64,000 bases of DNA, from NCBI GenBank assembly GCA_950295325.1, contig OX485807.1, forward strand, positions 35,184,440-35,248,439. The letters run 5' to 3'. Origin of the DNA: Polytrichum commune. Its lineage: Eukaryota > Streptophyta > Polytrichopsida > Polytrichales > Polytrichaceae. A program made the position numbers and the translations under genes. Positions 44,712 to 56,689 of this stretch are shown piece by piece (within the stretch, counting starts at the first letter, position 1; each line of letters begins with the position of its first letter). The notes under the pieces were generated by a model, which searched no databases, had not been told where the DNA came from, and was given only the letters and a program-made list of their open reading frames with translations.

Positions 44712-47700
44712 CTAGGAAGTAGATTGACTCAAGAGACCTCCCTCCATGATGAGTTTGACCTCATTGAAACTAAATATCGGGGCGTGTATGAACAAATTCA
44801 CTTCCGCATCCAAATTAGAAACCTTGATGAAGATGTAATACAGATGCTTACAATTCATATAAGAATTTCGTTTGCGGCCGAACTTGGAAATCATATCCAA
44901 GAAGTAGGCGCAGTTGCACTCTGGAAGAGAACTCACTGTTACTTGGTAGATGGGTGGTTGGGGTTCTGATTTGGACTGCAGTGTGATAATGCAACCAAAT
45001 TCCGGTTGAGGGATCATAGTTAACTTCAGAACAGTCGCATGCATAGCTTCAGCAGAGGCCACCATCTGCCTCTGCTTTGCCGAAGGTGCGCTGCTGGATC
45101 GCCGAACAAGCTTGGACAGTCTTGTGGTAGGGATGAAGTCGGGGTTTTCTGGAACACGGATTCGAGACATATCCAGCGGGGTCGCAGAGTTGGTGAAGAG
45201 TCGAGTCGGTGTGATGCGCTCCTTTGGTGGGAGTTGAAAACCTGCGTTCTCAAGCGCACAGATCTCCGAGCGGGTGAGGTTGGTACCAATCTTCACGGGC
45301 CAGATTGGGGGAATAGGTGGCTTCTGGTCATCAGCAGAGAACGGCATGACCCATTTCCAACGAGGGCCCTTGACGCGACGCTCGATGTCGTCTGGACAAA
45401 AGACGAAGTCAGTGCGCTTCATAGATTGGAGTTTGTAGTGATGCCACATACCGGTGTAGGTCGGCGCAGGGACGCTCTTGTTATTGGTGACGATTCTTGC
45501 GGTGCACTTCTTCTTTGTGCCCGCATAATTAGCTCAACAAGACTTCCCAGAGGTATAGGGTATGCGGGCAATATGCCAAAGAGAGACATCTACTTTGGTT
45601 TCTTGCACGGCGGTGACACGCTGGAAACCAAGTCCTGCAGGTGAAGGTACTTGAACCTCTTATACAGAGGGGGAAGACTCCTCAATGATAGTAGGCAATG
45701 TTTCAGGTTGAGAGCGAGTGACTCGCTTACCGGGGGGAGGGCGAGAGAAGTTCACGGTATCCGGACGGTGGGTCTCGCCATCACCACCAATTGGAGTGTT
45801 TGGTCTTCGCTTCTGCGATCCAAACACCTCGGCGCCCTCAAGGTGGGGATCGCGAGTGCAAAACTCTTCCCCACCGGGCATGTCAAGCAAGACCTTCTGC
45901 AACACTGTGGGGTCGCCAGTATGCTGAGCTCGACGTTGAGCACCCCTGAGCTTGAGTTCTTCTTTGCTTGGACCGTCTCCGCCAATTCCACCTTTAAGGA
46001 ACTGGTAGTATGCAACAACTTGTAAGAAGGCCCGAATGTAGTCGTCCACCGTAGCCACGTATAGATCTCCACCCTTGTTGCCCGAGGCCTGAAGCCACTT
46101 GTTGTGGACGGACTCCGCAAGATTGCACGACGGCATCTCGGCCAACTGGTCTTGAGTCAGAACCTTTTCCTGATTGGAAAGTGCAGAGGGAGTATTAGAG
46201 GGAGCACATAGAGAGGAAACTAAATCCAGTAAAAGACAATTATGAATCATGAAGGGGATTTACCAGTTCCATGAAACCACCCCATTGAAGGTAGCGGAAG
46301 TGCCAGAAAGCAAGCCATAGCTGGAGGTGCTTGAGACCGTCCTCACTTGTACAATTCGATGATGCCCACCAAGCCTTGATAGCTAGGTACATAGTCTCCG
46401 CCTCTGCTATAGAGGACGCATTGCGATATTGAAGGCAAAGGTGTCTATGTTGGTCTTGTAACTCATGCTTTATGTAGGATTTCGTATGTTTCTCGAGCGA
46501 CTGTTTCCAATGGAAAAAACAAGTGCGCTCACGGCCCTCCATAGGAACTTTGGGATCTCCTGAACCATACACAATGCGCACAGCGTTCCAATTGGCTTGC
46601 GCACTGTCCGCCATGAAGCCAATAAAGTTAGGATGCGGGATACCGTGGCGGGCCATGACATGGTTGAGGTTCTGCCAGAAGAGCACTTGGGCATCCTTAT
46701 CCTCCGATTGGAAATCACAACATGAAATGGTCATGACCCGTTGATAAGTCCCATCGTAGACATGAGCGGCCATGGTGGTCCACCCTTTGACCCGCTTGAC
46801 GTGATCGGACATAATCCAGGCGTTCTCAAGGTCCCCACCCGGTTGCATCCGACGAACCAAATCCACCCCGCTTCCAGGACCAACCTCGGACATCTTGAAG
46901 ACGAACACCTTGTCGGCATCGTCACCTTGTCCTGGGAATTGGTTCCGTTGGACGTAGGCCCAATTGCTAACGCCTCGGAGCTTTGCGATGCCATCCATAA
47001 CACCGAACCTCCGCACAAATTTGAAAGAGGTAACCTTAGATCGAAGGTTTGGGGAATTCAACCCTCTACAACTCTCAAACACAGGTTCGAGCTCTGTTAA
47101 GGAGAGGAGACGGTGTTTCTCACTATTTTCAGAAAGGAGGAACTCACCAACAATGTCCTTGCTGGCTTCAAGGACGATATTGATGTACGTGGCCTGAGGC
47201 GCACGCTCAACGTGCTCCTCGAGAAGAGCATTGATGTCGCGCACCTCTCCATGAGGAGTGGCCGAAACACCATGGGCACAAGGGGGACCCCGGAGTGACA
47301 CCCGGGACTTGTGGCGCCGTTGGTGAGAGGGCCCAAGTGATCCTAGTGTGGGTGAGGGCCCCGGGCGTTGGGAACGCCTCCCACCCACAAAGACTAGGAG
47401 GCATGAGGGTGAGGCCATGAGCTATGCGTAGCTCATGGCGTGGTGATTCTAGAATGCTCAAGATCACCTCAATCGGAGGTGTGAGCTAGGAGTTATGGCC
47501 ATTTGAGTGGGGCGCTGTCCCGGGACAGCGCCCTGGTACAGCAGTGCCTGGGAGTGATTCCCGGGACTGCCAAGGTTCAAACAGGCATTACTTCCTCAAT
47601 ACTTGCCCGAACGGGGCAAGTGAGGAGTCCATCGGCATCTACGTGAAGCGTAGATGAAGATGGAGTGGTTGGTTGTTGGAATCAGACATCATACAAGGAA

Positions 47701-49345
47701 GTTATGATGGTCTGAAGCTGATGGGGGCTTCTAGGCCCAGCGGCTAAGGGAAAGTGTCCACTTGGCCCCAACTCTTGGTGGAGAGACAAGAGGTTGGTTG
47801 ACGGTGGGGTAGGGGCCCCGCGTGAAGTCCTAGAGGCTTATATGGGTGAGGTGGTGTGGCCTCACCCACCCGAGGCCGAACGGCAAGGCCTCCATGGGCA
47901 TTGGCCCATTGTGAGGCCATAGTTGCCTAGTATGGTTCGGGTTGTTGTAGTGTTGCTCCGGCAACGCGATGATCAACATAGGATTGGACTTCCATGGATG
48001 GAAGTCCACATTGGGGAAATGGGTTACCGATTAAGGGGTGAGTCCCGAAAGCAAAGTAGGAGGGTTGGTTCCCTCCTATGAACTATTGGTCCGGGGTTAA
48101 AGGAGCTAACCATTAGCATGGCAGTATGCGAAGGGTTAGGCACTCGTAACCTTTGCTAGAATTGAAAATTGGCAAGATGGTCAAGGGGGACTAGCAAGGG
48201 TTGCGACAATTGATGCGCTTCCGACTGTCTCTGCAGTCCCCAACCTTCACTGGATGTTGATGGTTTCCGATATGAATGCAGGCCCTTTGGGAGAAATTCT
48301 TCCCATGGACGTAGAAAATATTCGCCTCGCAAAGTGCAATGCATTTGGGAGGCTGTTTGCAGATCCTGCACACAAGAGTAGATCCGGATGGCACAATGCC
48401 AGAGAGAGGGAAAGGCTGAGTAGTGAAACCATCAAATTCCGTGTCGTTGACATGAGAGATACGATGGGCGCGTTGAAGGAAATCACAACAAGTGTTTTGG
48501 CATTGGAGATGGCCAACACAGGTAGAGGAACGAAATACAAGGCCAACGTCGTTTGTAATGTTGGTGGTTTGAGTCTTCGTCCAAACATGGCCATCATATT
48601 GCTTGTCCATGCCGTCCATGGACCTGGCCCTGGAAAGAGATGAAGAGACTTCTGGTGGAGGCAGGACAAATAACTGGGTACCATCGAAACGAGGGGGGAG
48701 GTGATTAACCTCTTGGATTTTGATCTTATCGTAATCTATTTTCTTGAGGACGCTTTTACTACCGGGTATAGAACCTAGACGACGAAGACATTGAACAATA
48801 GGTGGAGGAGGTTTGGACGTAGACGGTACGGAAGGAGATAAAGGAACATAGCGAGAAGGTGAAGGCCTTACAAAGGAATCAGAGGGAAACAAAGGAGGGG
48901 AATCATGAACATCAGCATTCCTCATAGATACATCTTCAGTCGAAGAATCAGACAAGTCTACAACGTTGTCTATGTCAGGCTCGGTCTTGACACTTACTAC
49001 CGGAGGTGTGCTAAAGTCAGTAGTGGAAGATCGAAGAGGAGCATGGAGTTCTGTTGACACTCCCATCCGAGAATCTGGCCAGCCCCAAACCCTATACTTT
49101 CCTGCGCCAAGCTCCCACACTACATTGCCATTGTCAGTTACCTTGGAGGGCTCATGGAATGTATGAACGAGCAATCCAGTATCATTGAAGATCTCACGAT
49201 CTACCCATATTGTATTAACTTGAAGAGAGAACCTAATGCTAAGATGAAGCTCCGAGACAACAGCAATACCATGTGCACCAATGGGGAAGAGAATAGGGAC
49301 ATCGTTGGCATTGGAACGAAGTTCGGCCATTGAGCTGGAAGCCAT
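44712..49345 (-). pseudogene. MULE-type transposase with SWIM finger, broken by a solo LTR
   Basis: Read on the minus strand from ATG at 49,345 (MASSSMAELRSN), the protein has a disordered Ser/Pro-rich N-terminal half, a Cys-rich block (CVGHLQCQNTCCDF) resembling WRKY/GCM1-type zinc regions of MULEs, then a MULE nuclease core with HVYDGTYQRVMTISCCDF and NFIGFMADSAQANWNAV, which carry likely catalytic Asp residues. A phase-0 intron at 46,170-46,263 joins ...GGFMEL to EKVLTQDQLAEMP. The C-terminus carries a SWIM-like finger (CNCAYFL then CKHLYYIF). Three lesions are visible: a solo LTR at 47,235-48,208, an in-frame TAA at 45,660-45,662, and an in-frame TGA at 45,534-45,536. The frame is consistent on both sides of each. 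No terminal inverted repeats were identified. Confidence 0.8.
47235..48208. mobile_element. Solo LTR 1, TSD ATTGA
   Basis: A 974-bp sequence starts TGTCGCGCACC, ends GGTTGCGACA and is flanked by the perfect 5-bp duplication ATTGA (47,230-47,234 and 48,209-48,213). It matches the LTRs at 53,259, 55,074 and 58,458. No internal region accompanies it, so it is a solo LTR left by recombination. It sits in the MULE coding exon. Confidence 0.95.
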
Positions 49346-50178
49346 GAAGGCAAAAAAACAGAAACGTAAATGCACAAAGATGCAAAGATTTATAAGGAAG
49401 AAGAATGGTGAAGACAAACGTTGTGATGTCACCATGTGCATCACCGAAGGAACAGAATTCGAGGAACTAATGTATATAAAAAAGGAGTAGGGGGAGGATG
49501 CCAAAAAGGGAAAACAAGGGACGGCTGCCAAAAGAGGGAAACCCTAACCCTCAAGCACTGGCAATATAAAGAACAATACAAGCAAAGGAACGAGTTATTA
49601 TGTGAGTGCGATGCCCTAATAGAAGAGGATAGGAGAGAGACGAGTATTGGGAAACCGGGACGCACACATGAAGGAACCAGGAAATAGTCAAGTCTCCACT
49701 GCCGATCCTGGAAGAAAGAGAAAGAAAAGAAAGGGAGGCACAAGTTTTAGCAATTCAAAACAGAGGAGACGGAGAGAACTGAGGAAGAAGGAGCAATCCT
49801 GTACACAAGGAAGTGAGCAACCAACAGATTTGAGGAAGACGGGCGGAGAGGCAGAGACAGGGACGTCTAGCAGGAACGAGGAACTGGAACGGATAGAGGA
49901 AGAACGGGAGAAGGGTGGATCACAAGAACAATCGATGGGAAAGAGCGAGCATCGAAGCGATTCCGATTCAAGCGAATATGAGGAGGAGACAAAGGAGGAC
50001 TCAATGGGCACAGTAAGTTTGGTTTAGCGTATTATGCACTAGCCTCAGATATACATTTAGGTAATTTACAAGATGGCATTTGATATTTAGTTATGTAATG
50101 TGATTCTTCATGACCAACATGTTGAATATTGAAAGCTCTCTTTTTGTTAAAGTTGGTGAGATGGGGATATACAACCGA

Positions 50179-50200
50179 ACCCTCTCGGAAACGAGAGGGT
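50179..50200. repeat. Single family C palindrome
   Basis: A perfect hairpin: stem ACCCTCTCG, loop GAAA, stem CGAGAGGGT. It is the first of the family and lies about 370 bp before the satellite. Confidence 0.95.
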
Positions 50201-50539
50201 CAACAATTATGCACCACGAATAGGGTATTGGCTAAGCACGAAGTTGTGCGGGGCCGCCACCTCCCAAACATGGCCCATAGCAAGAAGGCTTTCGGCCCAT
50301 TATATTTGGGGGGAAGGTACCTAGGAAATAGAAGAGTTCGAAAATAGATGGAGGTAGTCCACCGTAGCCGACACCAAGGAACCATTGCGGCTAACCTAGT
50401 TTGTCGTTCGGAGAGAGAAGGGAGGAGGAAACCCTTGCCGACAACCTTGCGGTGTAGTGTCGAATGTGGAAGGAGCATCCACAATCCCATAGCTCGGAGA
50501 AGTTCGGCATAGACAGGTTTGATGTTAAAACATGCATTC

Positions 50540-53258
50540 TGTTTAAATAAGTGGCCATGTTAGAGCTTTTAGATTTGTAGTTGATAAGCAAGGTTCAGAT
50601 TATGAGCCTAATAAGTGGCCATGCTTGCGGTATCAGATTTGTAGTTGATAAGCAAGGTTCAGATTATGAGCCTAATAAGTGGCCAAGTTAGAGGTTTCAG
50701 ATTTGGAGTTGATAAGCAAGGTTCAGATTATGAGCCTAATAAGTGGCCATGTTAGAGGTTTCAGATTTGTAGTTGATAAGCAAGGTTCAGATTATGAGCC
50801 TAATTAGTGGCCATGTTAGAGGTTTCAGAGTTGTAGTTGATAAGCTAGGTTCAGATTATGAGGGATATAAGTGGCCATGTTTGCGGTTTCAGATTTGTAG
50901 TTGATAAGCAAGGTTCAGATTATGAGCCTAATAAGTGGCCAAGTGAGAGGTTTCAGATTTGTAGTTGATAGGCTAGGTTCAGATTTTGAGCCTAATATGT
51001 GGCCATGTAAGAGGGTTCAGATTTCTAGTGTGTAAGTTAATTCCAAATTTTGAGCCTAATTTTGAGGTCAAAGAAATAGTTGGACAAGGGGGAAGGGCAT
51101 CTCGATTCCGAGAGGGTGGTGCAAGAGGGGTTTTAGTGGGCCGTGTTAAGGTATCGGATTTGTAGTTAATGAGCTAGGTTCAGATTATGAGCCTAAAATG
51201 TGGCCACGTTAGAGGGTTCAGAAATCTAGTATGTAAGCTAATTCCAGATTTCCAGTCTAATTTTGAGGTCAGAGAAATAGTTGGACAAGGGGGAAGGGCC
51301 TCTCGATTCCGAGAGGGTGGTGCAAGAGGGGTTTTAGTGGGCCGTGTTAAGGTATCGGATTTGTAGTTAATGAGCTAGGTTCAGATTTTGAGCCTAAAAT
51401 GTTGCCATGTAAGAGGGTTCAGATTTCTAGTGTCTAAGCTAATTCCAGATTTTGAGTCTAATTAGTGGCCATGTTAGAGGTTCCAGAGTTGTAGTTGATA
51501 AGCAAGGTTCAGATTATGAGCATAACAATTGGCCAAGTTAGAGGTTTCAGATTTTGTACTTGATAAGCTAGGTTCAGATTATGAGGAAAAGAAGTGGCCA
51601 TGCTTGCGGTATCAGATTTGTAGTTGATAAGAAAGGTTCAGATTATGAGCCTAATTATTCGCCAAGTTAGAGGTTTCAGATTTGGTCTTGATAACGGAGG
51701 TTCAGATTAGGAGGGATATAAGGTTCAGATTTTGAGCCTAATATGTGGCCATGTAAGAGAGTTCAGATATCTAGTGTGTAAGCTAATTCCAGATTTTGAG
51801 TCTAATTTTGAGGTCAAAGAAATAGTTGCACAAGGGGGAAGGGCCTCTCGATTCCGAGAGGGTGGGGATAGTGGGATTTTTGGGGGCCAAGTGAGAGGTT
51901 TCAGATTTGTACTTGATAGGCTAGGTTCAGATTTTGAGTCTAATTTTGAGTTCAAAGCAATATTTGGACCGGGGGGGGGGGCTCTCGTTTCCGAGAGGGT
52001 GGGGTAAGAGGGGTTTTAGTGGGCCATGTTAAGGTGTCAGATTTGTAGTTAATGAGCTAGGTTCAGATTATGAGGCTAATATGTGGCCATTCTAAGAGGG
52101 TTCAGATTTCTAGTGTGTAAGCTAATTCCAGATTTTGAGTCTAATTTTGAGGTCAAAGAAATAGTTGGACAAGGGGGAAGGGCCTCTCGATTCCGAGAGG
52201 GTGGTGTAAGAGGGGTTTTAGTGGGCCATATTAAGGTATCAGATTTGTAGTTAATGAGCTAGGTTCAGATTTTAGGCCTAAAATGTGGCCATGTTAGAGG
52301 GTTCAGATTTCTAGTGTGTAAGCTAATTCCATATTCTCAGTCTAATTTTGAGGTCAAAGAAATAGTTGGACAAGGGGGAAGGGCCTCTCGATTCCGAGAG
52401 GGTGGTGTAAGAGGGGTTTTAGTGGGCCATATTAAGGTATCAGATTTGTAGTTAATGAGCTAGGTTCAGATTTTAGGCCTAAAATGTGGCCATGTTAGAG
52501 GGTTCAGATTTCTAGTGTGTAAGCTAATTCCAGATTCTCAGTCTAGTTTTGAGGTGCACTAAATATTTGGACAGGGTGGGGGGACCCTCTCGATTCCGAG
52601 AGGGTGGGGATAGTGGGGTCTTAGTGGGCCATTTGTAAGGTTTCAGCTTTGTATTTGATAAGCAAGGTTTTGATTATGAGCCTAATAAGTGGCCATATTA
52701 GTGGTTTCAGATTTGTAGTTAATGAGCTAGGTTCAGATTATGAGCCTAAACTGTGGCCATGTAAGAGGGTTCAGATTTCAGGTGTGTAAGCTAATTCCAG
52801 ATTTTCAGTCTAATTTTGAGGTCAAAGAAATAGTTGGACAAGGGGGAAGGGCCTCTCGATTCCGAGAGGGTGGGGTAAGAGGGGTTTTAGTGGGCCATGT
52901 TAAGGTATTAGATTTGTAGTTAATGAGCTAGGTTCAGATTATGAGGCTAATATGTGGCCATGTTAGAGGGTTCAGATTTCTAGTGTGTAAGCTAATTCCA
53001 TATTTTGAGTCTAGTTTTGAGGTCCACTAAATATTTGGCCAAAGGGGGGGGACCCTCTCGATTCCGAGAGGGTGGGGATAGTGGGGTCTTAGTGGGCCAT
53101 TTGTAAGGTTTCAGCTTTGTATTTGATAAGCAAGGTTTTGATTATGAGCCTAATAAGTGGCCATATTAGTGGTTTCAGATTTGTAGTTAACGAGCTAGGT
53201 TCAGATTTTGAGCCTAATATGTGGCCATGTTAGAGGGTTCAAATTTCTAGTGTGTAAG
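50540..53258. repeat. Satellite of about 60-65 bp units with family C palindromes
   Basis: Units share GTGGCCATGTTAGAGG, TTTCAGATTTGTAGTTGATA, and GGTTCAGATTATGAGCCTAA. From about 51,060 a longer composite unit appears that also contains CTCTCGATTCCGAGAGGG, a palindrome with stem CCCTCTCG and loop ATTC (seen near 51,300, 51,845, 51,990, 52,187, 52,387, 52,587, 52,856 and 53,055). No coding capacity is inferred. The array is interrupted by the solo LTR at 53,259. Confidence 0.9.
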
Positions 53259-54254
53259 TGTCGCGCACCTCTCCATGAGGAGTGGCCGAAACACCATGGG
53301 CACAAGGGGGACCCCGGAGTGACACCCGGGACTTGTGGCGCCGTTGGTGAGAGGGCCCAAGTGATCCTAGTGTGGGTGAGGGCCCCGGGCGTTGGGAACG
53401 CCTCCCACCCACGAAGACTAGGAGGCACAAGGGTAAGGCCATGAGTTATGCGTAGCTCATGGCGTGATGATTCTAGAATGCTCAAGATCACCTCAATCGG
53501 AGGTGTGAGCTAGGAGTTATGGCCATTTGAGTGGGGCGCTGTCCCCGGACAGCGCCCTGGTACAGCAGTGCCTGGGAGTGATTCCCGGGACTGCCAAGCT
53601 TCAAACAGGCATAACTTCCTCAAGACTTGCCCGAATGGGGCAAATGAGGAGTCCATCGGCATCTACGTGAAGCGTAGATGAGGATGGAGTGGTTGGTTGT
53701 TGGAATCAGACATCATACAAGGAAGTTATGATGGTCTGAAGCTGATGGGGGCTTCTAGGCCCAGCGGCTAAGGGAAAGTGTCCACTTGGCCCCAACTCTT
53801 GGTAGAGAGACAAGAGGTTGGTTGACGGTGGGGTAGGGGCCCCGCGCAAAGTCCTAGAGGCTTATATGGGTGAGGGGGTGTGGCCTCACCCACCCGAGGC
53901 CGAACGGCACGGCCTCCATGGGCTTTGGCCCATTGTGAGGCCATAGTTGCCTAGTATGGTTCGGGTTGTTGTAGTGTTGCTCCGGCAACGCGATGATCAA
54001 CATAAGATTGGACTTCCATGGATGGAAGTCCACATCTAAGGATTGGTTACCGATAAAAGGGGTTGGTTAGTGATTAAAGGGGTGAGTCCCGAAAGCAAAG
54101 TAGGAGGGTTGGTTCCCTCCTATGAACTATAAGGTCCGGGGTAGGAGGAGCTAACCATTAGCATGGCGGAATGCGAATGGTTAGCCACTCGTAACCTTTG
54201 CTAGAATTGAAAATTGGCAAGATGGTCAAGGGGGGGCTAGCAAGGGTTGCGACA
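53259..54254. mobile_element. Solo LTR 2, TSD GTAAG
   Basis: A 996-bp copy of the same LTR is flanked by the perfect duplication GTAAG (53,254-53,258 and 54,255-54,259). Its extra length is mostly a small tandem duplication near 54,045-54,080 (GGTTACCGAT, then GGTTAGTGAT). It inserted into the satellite. Confidence 0.95.
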
Positions 54255-54500
54255 GTAAGCTAATTCCAGATTCTCAGTCTAGTTTTGAGGTGCACTAAAT
54301 ATTTGGACAGGGGGGGGGACCCTCTCGATTCCGAGAGGGTGGGTATAGTGGGGTCTTAGTGGGCCATGTGTAAGGTTTCAGCTTTGTAATTAATGAGCTT
54401 GGTTCAGATTTTGAGCCTAATGTGTGGCCATGTTAGAGGGTTCAGATTTCTACTATATACGTTAAGATCAGATTATGAGTCCAAGTTTTAGACCCTCTCG
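54255..54500. repeat. Right part of the palindrome-bearing satellite
   Basis: The units continue beyond the solo LTR with the same text and one palindrome near 54,320. A decayed palindrome half lies near 54,490 (CCCTCTCGGAAACC). Confidence 0.85.
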
Positions 54501-55073
54501 GAAACCAAAGGGTGGGTGTGAGGGGCCCAGGTGGAGTTCTTTGTTGTCAATAGTGGATTCTGATTTGGAGATATAGTGAATAAGGGGATTTTTCTTGGAA
54601 TCGAAAGGGTGGGTCATCTAGGATTACTGGGGCAGGTTGGAGGTTTCTAATTTTGCAAAGACTATGCTTTGTTGTGTTTTCTAGTGTCTTAAGGTGTATT
54701 CTGTGCATGCAGGCATCGGAGTCTTTGGGTCTTACTGTAGCACGGGTGCAATACATGGCGGATGGGGTTGTTATATTGTCGCCTCCTGAGGCTAGCCATG
54801 CGGCTTTGGATGACATCTCACAAGAAGAGGTGTTTGATTCGTTCATCTGATACAAGTGTTCTTGTATTGTATCAATGTTGCATTGACATTCTGGGTTTAG
54901 AGTTTTTTTCTTATGCTTTCTTTCTCTTATGTTGTAGATTGATGTTCCGGCTATACCCGACTGCATAAGACCTCTTGCTGAGTCGAATCCAGCTGAAGCA
55001 GAGTTAACGATTCGTAGATCGCAAAAACAAGACTCCAACACCGTGATTCAGCGGGTTCGATTCAAGCCTCTAG

Positions 55074-56049
55074 TGTCGCGCACCTCTCCATGAGGAGTGC
55101 CCGAAACACCATGGGCACAAGGGGGACCCCGGAGTGACACCCGGGACTTGTGGCGCCGTTGGTGAGAGGGCCCAAGTGATCCTAGTGTGGATGAGGTCCC
55201 CGGGCGTTGGGAACGCCTCCCATCCACGAAGACTAGGAGGCACAAGGGTAAGGCCATGAGCTATGCGTAGCTCATGGCGTAGTGATTCTAGAATGCTCAA
55301 GAACACCTCAATCGGAGGTGTGAGCTAGGAGTTATGGCCATTTGAGTGGGGCGCTGTCCCGGGACAGCGCCCTGCTACAGCAGTGCCTGGGAGTGATTCC
55401 CGGGACTGCCAAGGTTCAAACAGGCATAACTTCCTCACCACTTGCCCGAATGGGGCAAGTGAGGAGTCCATCGGCATCTACGTGAAGCGTAGATGAAGAT
55501 GGAGTGGTTGGTTTCTGGAATCAGACATCATACAAGGAAGTTATGATGGTCTGAAGCCGCTGGGGGCTTCTAGGCCCAGCGGCTAAGGGAAAATGTCCAC
55601 TTGGCCCCAACTCTTGGTAGAGAGACAAGAGGTTGGTTGACGGTGGGGTAGGGGCCCCGCGTAGAGTCCTAGAGGCTTATATGGGTGAGGTGGTGTGGCC
55701 TCACCCACCCGAGGCCGAACGGCACGGCCTCCATGGGCTTTGGCCCATTGTGAGGCCATAGTTGCCTAGTATGGTTCGGGTTGTTGTAGTGTTGCTCCGG
55801 CAACGCGATGATCAACATAAGATTGGACTTCCATGGATGGAAGTCCACATCTAAGGAGTGGTTACCGATTAAAGGGGTGAGTCCCGAAATCAAAGTAGGA
55901 GGGTTGGTTCCCCTCCTATGAACTAATGGTCCGGGGTTAGAGGAGCTAACCATTAGCATGGCGGTATGCGAAGGGTTAGCGACTCGTAACCTTTGCTAGA
56001 ATTGAAAATTGGCAAGATGGTCAAGGGGGGGCTAGCAAGGGTTGCGACA
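55074..56049 (+). mobile_element. LTR of chromovirus copy R1
   Basis: A 976-bp LTR has TG...CA ends and is followed directly by a primer-binding site, which makes it a 5' LTR. The preceding 5 bp are TCTAG; the matching right flank would lie outside the window. It interrupts exon 3 of the unknown gene. Confidence 0.93.
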
Positions 56050-56051
56050 CT

Positions 56052-56063
56052 TGGTATCAGAGC
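56052..56063 (+). other. Primer-binding site, tRNA-iMet type (copy R1)
   Basis: TGGTATCAGAGC lies two bases after the LTR and is complementary to the 3' end of plant initiator tRNA-Met. The same site occurs at 59,434-59,445. Confidence 0.93.
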
Positions 56064-56689
56064 AGGGTTCCAAGTTTTGAGCTCGCACTTTGAGGGAAAC
56101 ATGGGTATAAAAAATGCGGGTTATGATGGTGAGCCCGGGGTTTCCAAAAGGTTGTGAGGCTCAAATTGGAACAAGGATCATGTGCAAATGGAGTTTGACC
56201 ATACCATTGATTTTAATGGTAATGGTGGGCATGAGGGTGGATTCGGTGAGGAAAATGGAGGTGTCCTTTGAAAGGGCTCCCGCAAACCTCAAATAGTATT
56301 TGGGGCCTAGAATACCGAATGCACCCAAAACCTTGGAGGGTATTAATGTTGGATTGAAATTTCAATTCGAGATGCTTCGAAGGTTCGGATGTTGAAATGA
56401 ACTTGGTGCTAATGAGGCACCCGGGGCCTCTTAAGGCCTATGTGCGCTATTCAAACGCACAAATGAAGGATACACCTAAAACGGACGAGCTTTCTAAGAA
56501 ATGCATCGTTTTAGGTGGGGTTTTAAAAGCGGGTGGTGGATGCCTTGTTTAAGTCCCCAAGGCTTCTTGAGGACATGGTGGGGATCATCAAGTTTGCAAG
56601 ATCATTGAATCCGATGGTCCCGAAGAAAAGTTTGGCGGCGCATCACCACAAGTGGCTTTAGCCAAAGTTGGTCCCAAAGAAATGAGTGC

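Larger units (their letters stand above)
49668..55073 (+). pseudogene. Unknown three-exon gene, third exon cut by retrotransposon
   Basis: Exon 1 (49,668-50,012) encodes a very charged Arg/Lys/Glu/Ser-rich segment ending DSMGT, followed by donor GTAAGT. Exon 2 (54,713-54,829) follows the acceptor GTGCATGCAG and encodes ASESLGLTVARVQYMADGVV. Exon 3 (from 54,938, acceptor TTATGTTGTAG) encodes IDVPAIPDCIRPLAESNPAE and is open to 55,073, where an LTR begins. All three junctions are in phase 0, which supports one gene. The first intron (4.7 kb) is filled by palindrome-bearing satellite plus a solo LTR. No domain was recognised. Exons 2 and 3 are plausible on splice sites and frame only; linking exon 1 to them is less certain. 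It lies head to head with the MULE gene. Confidence 0.45.

Noticed and set aside
50540-53258. Small frames in the satellite as coding exons
   Set aside because: They follow the repeat period and are broken by stops in every unit type.
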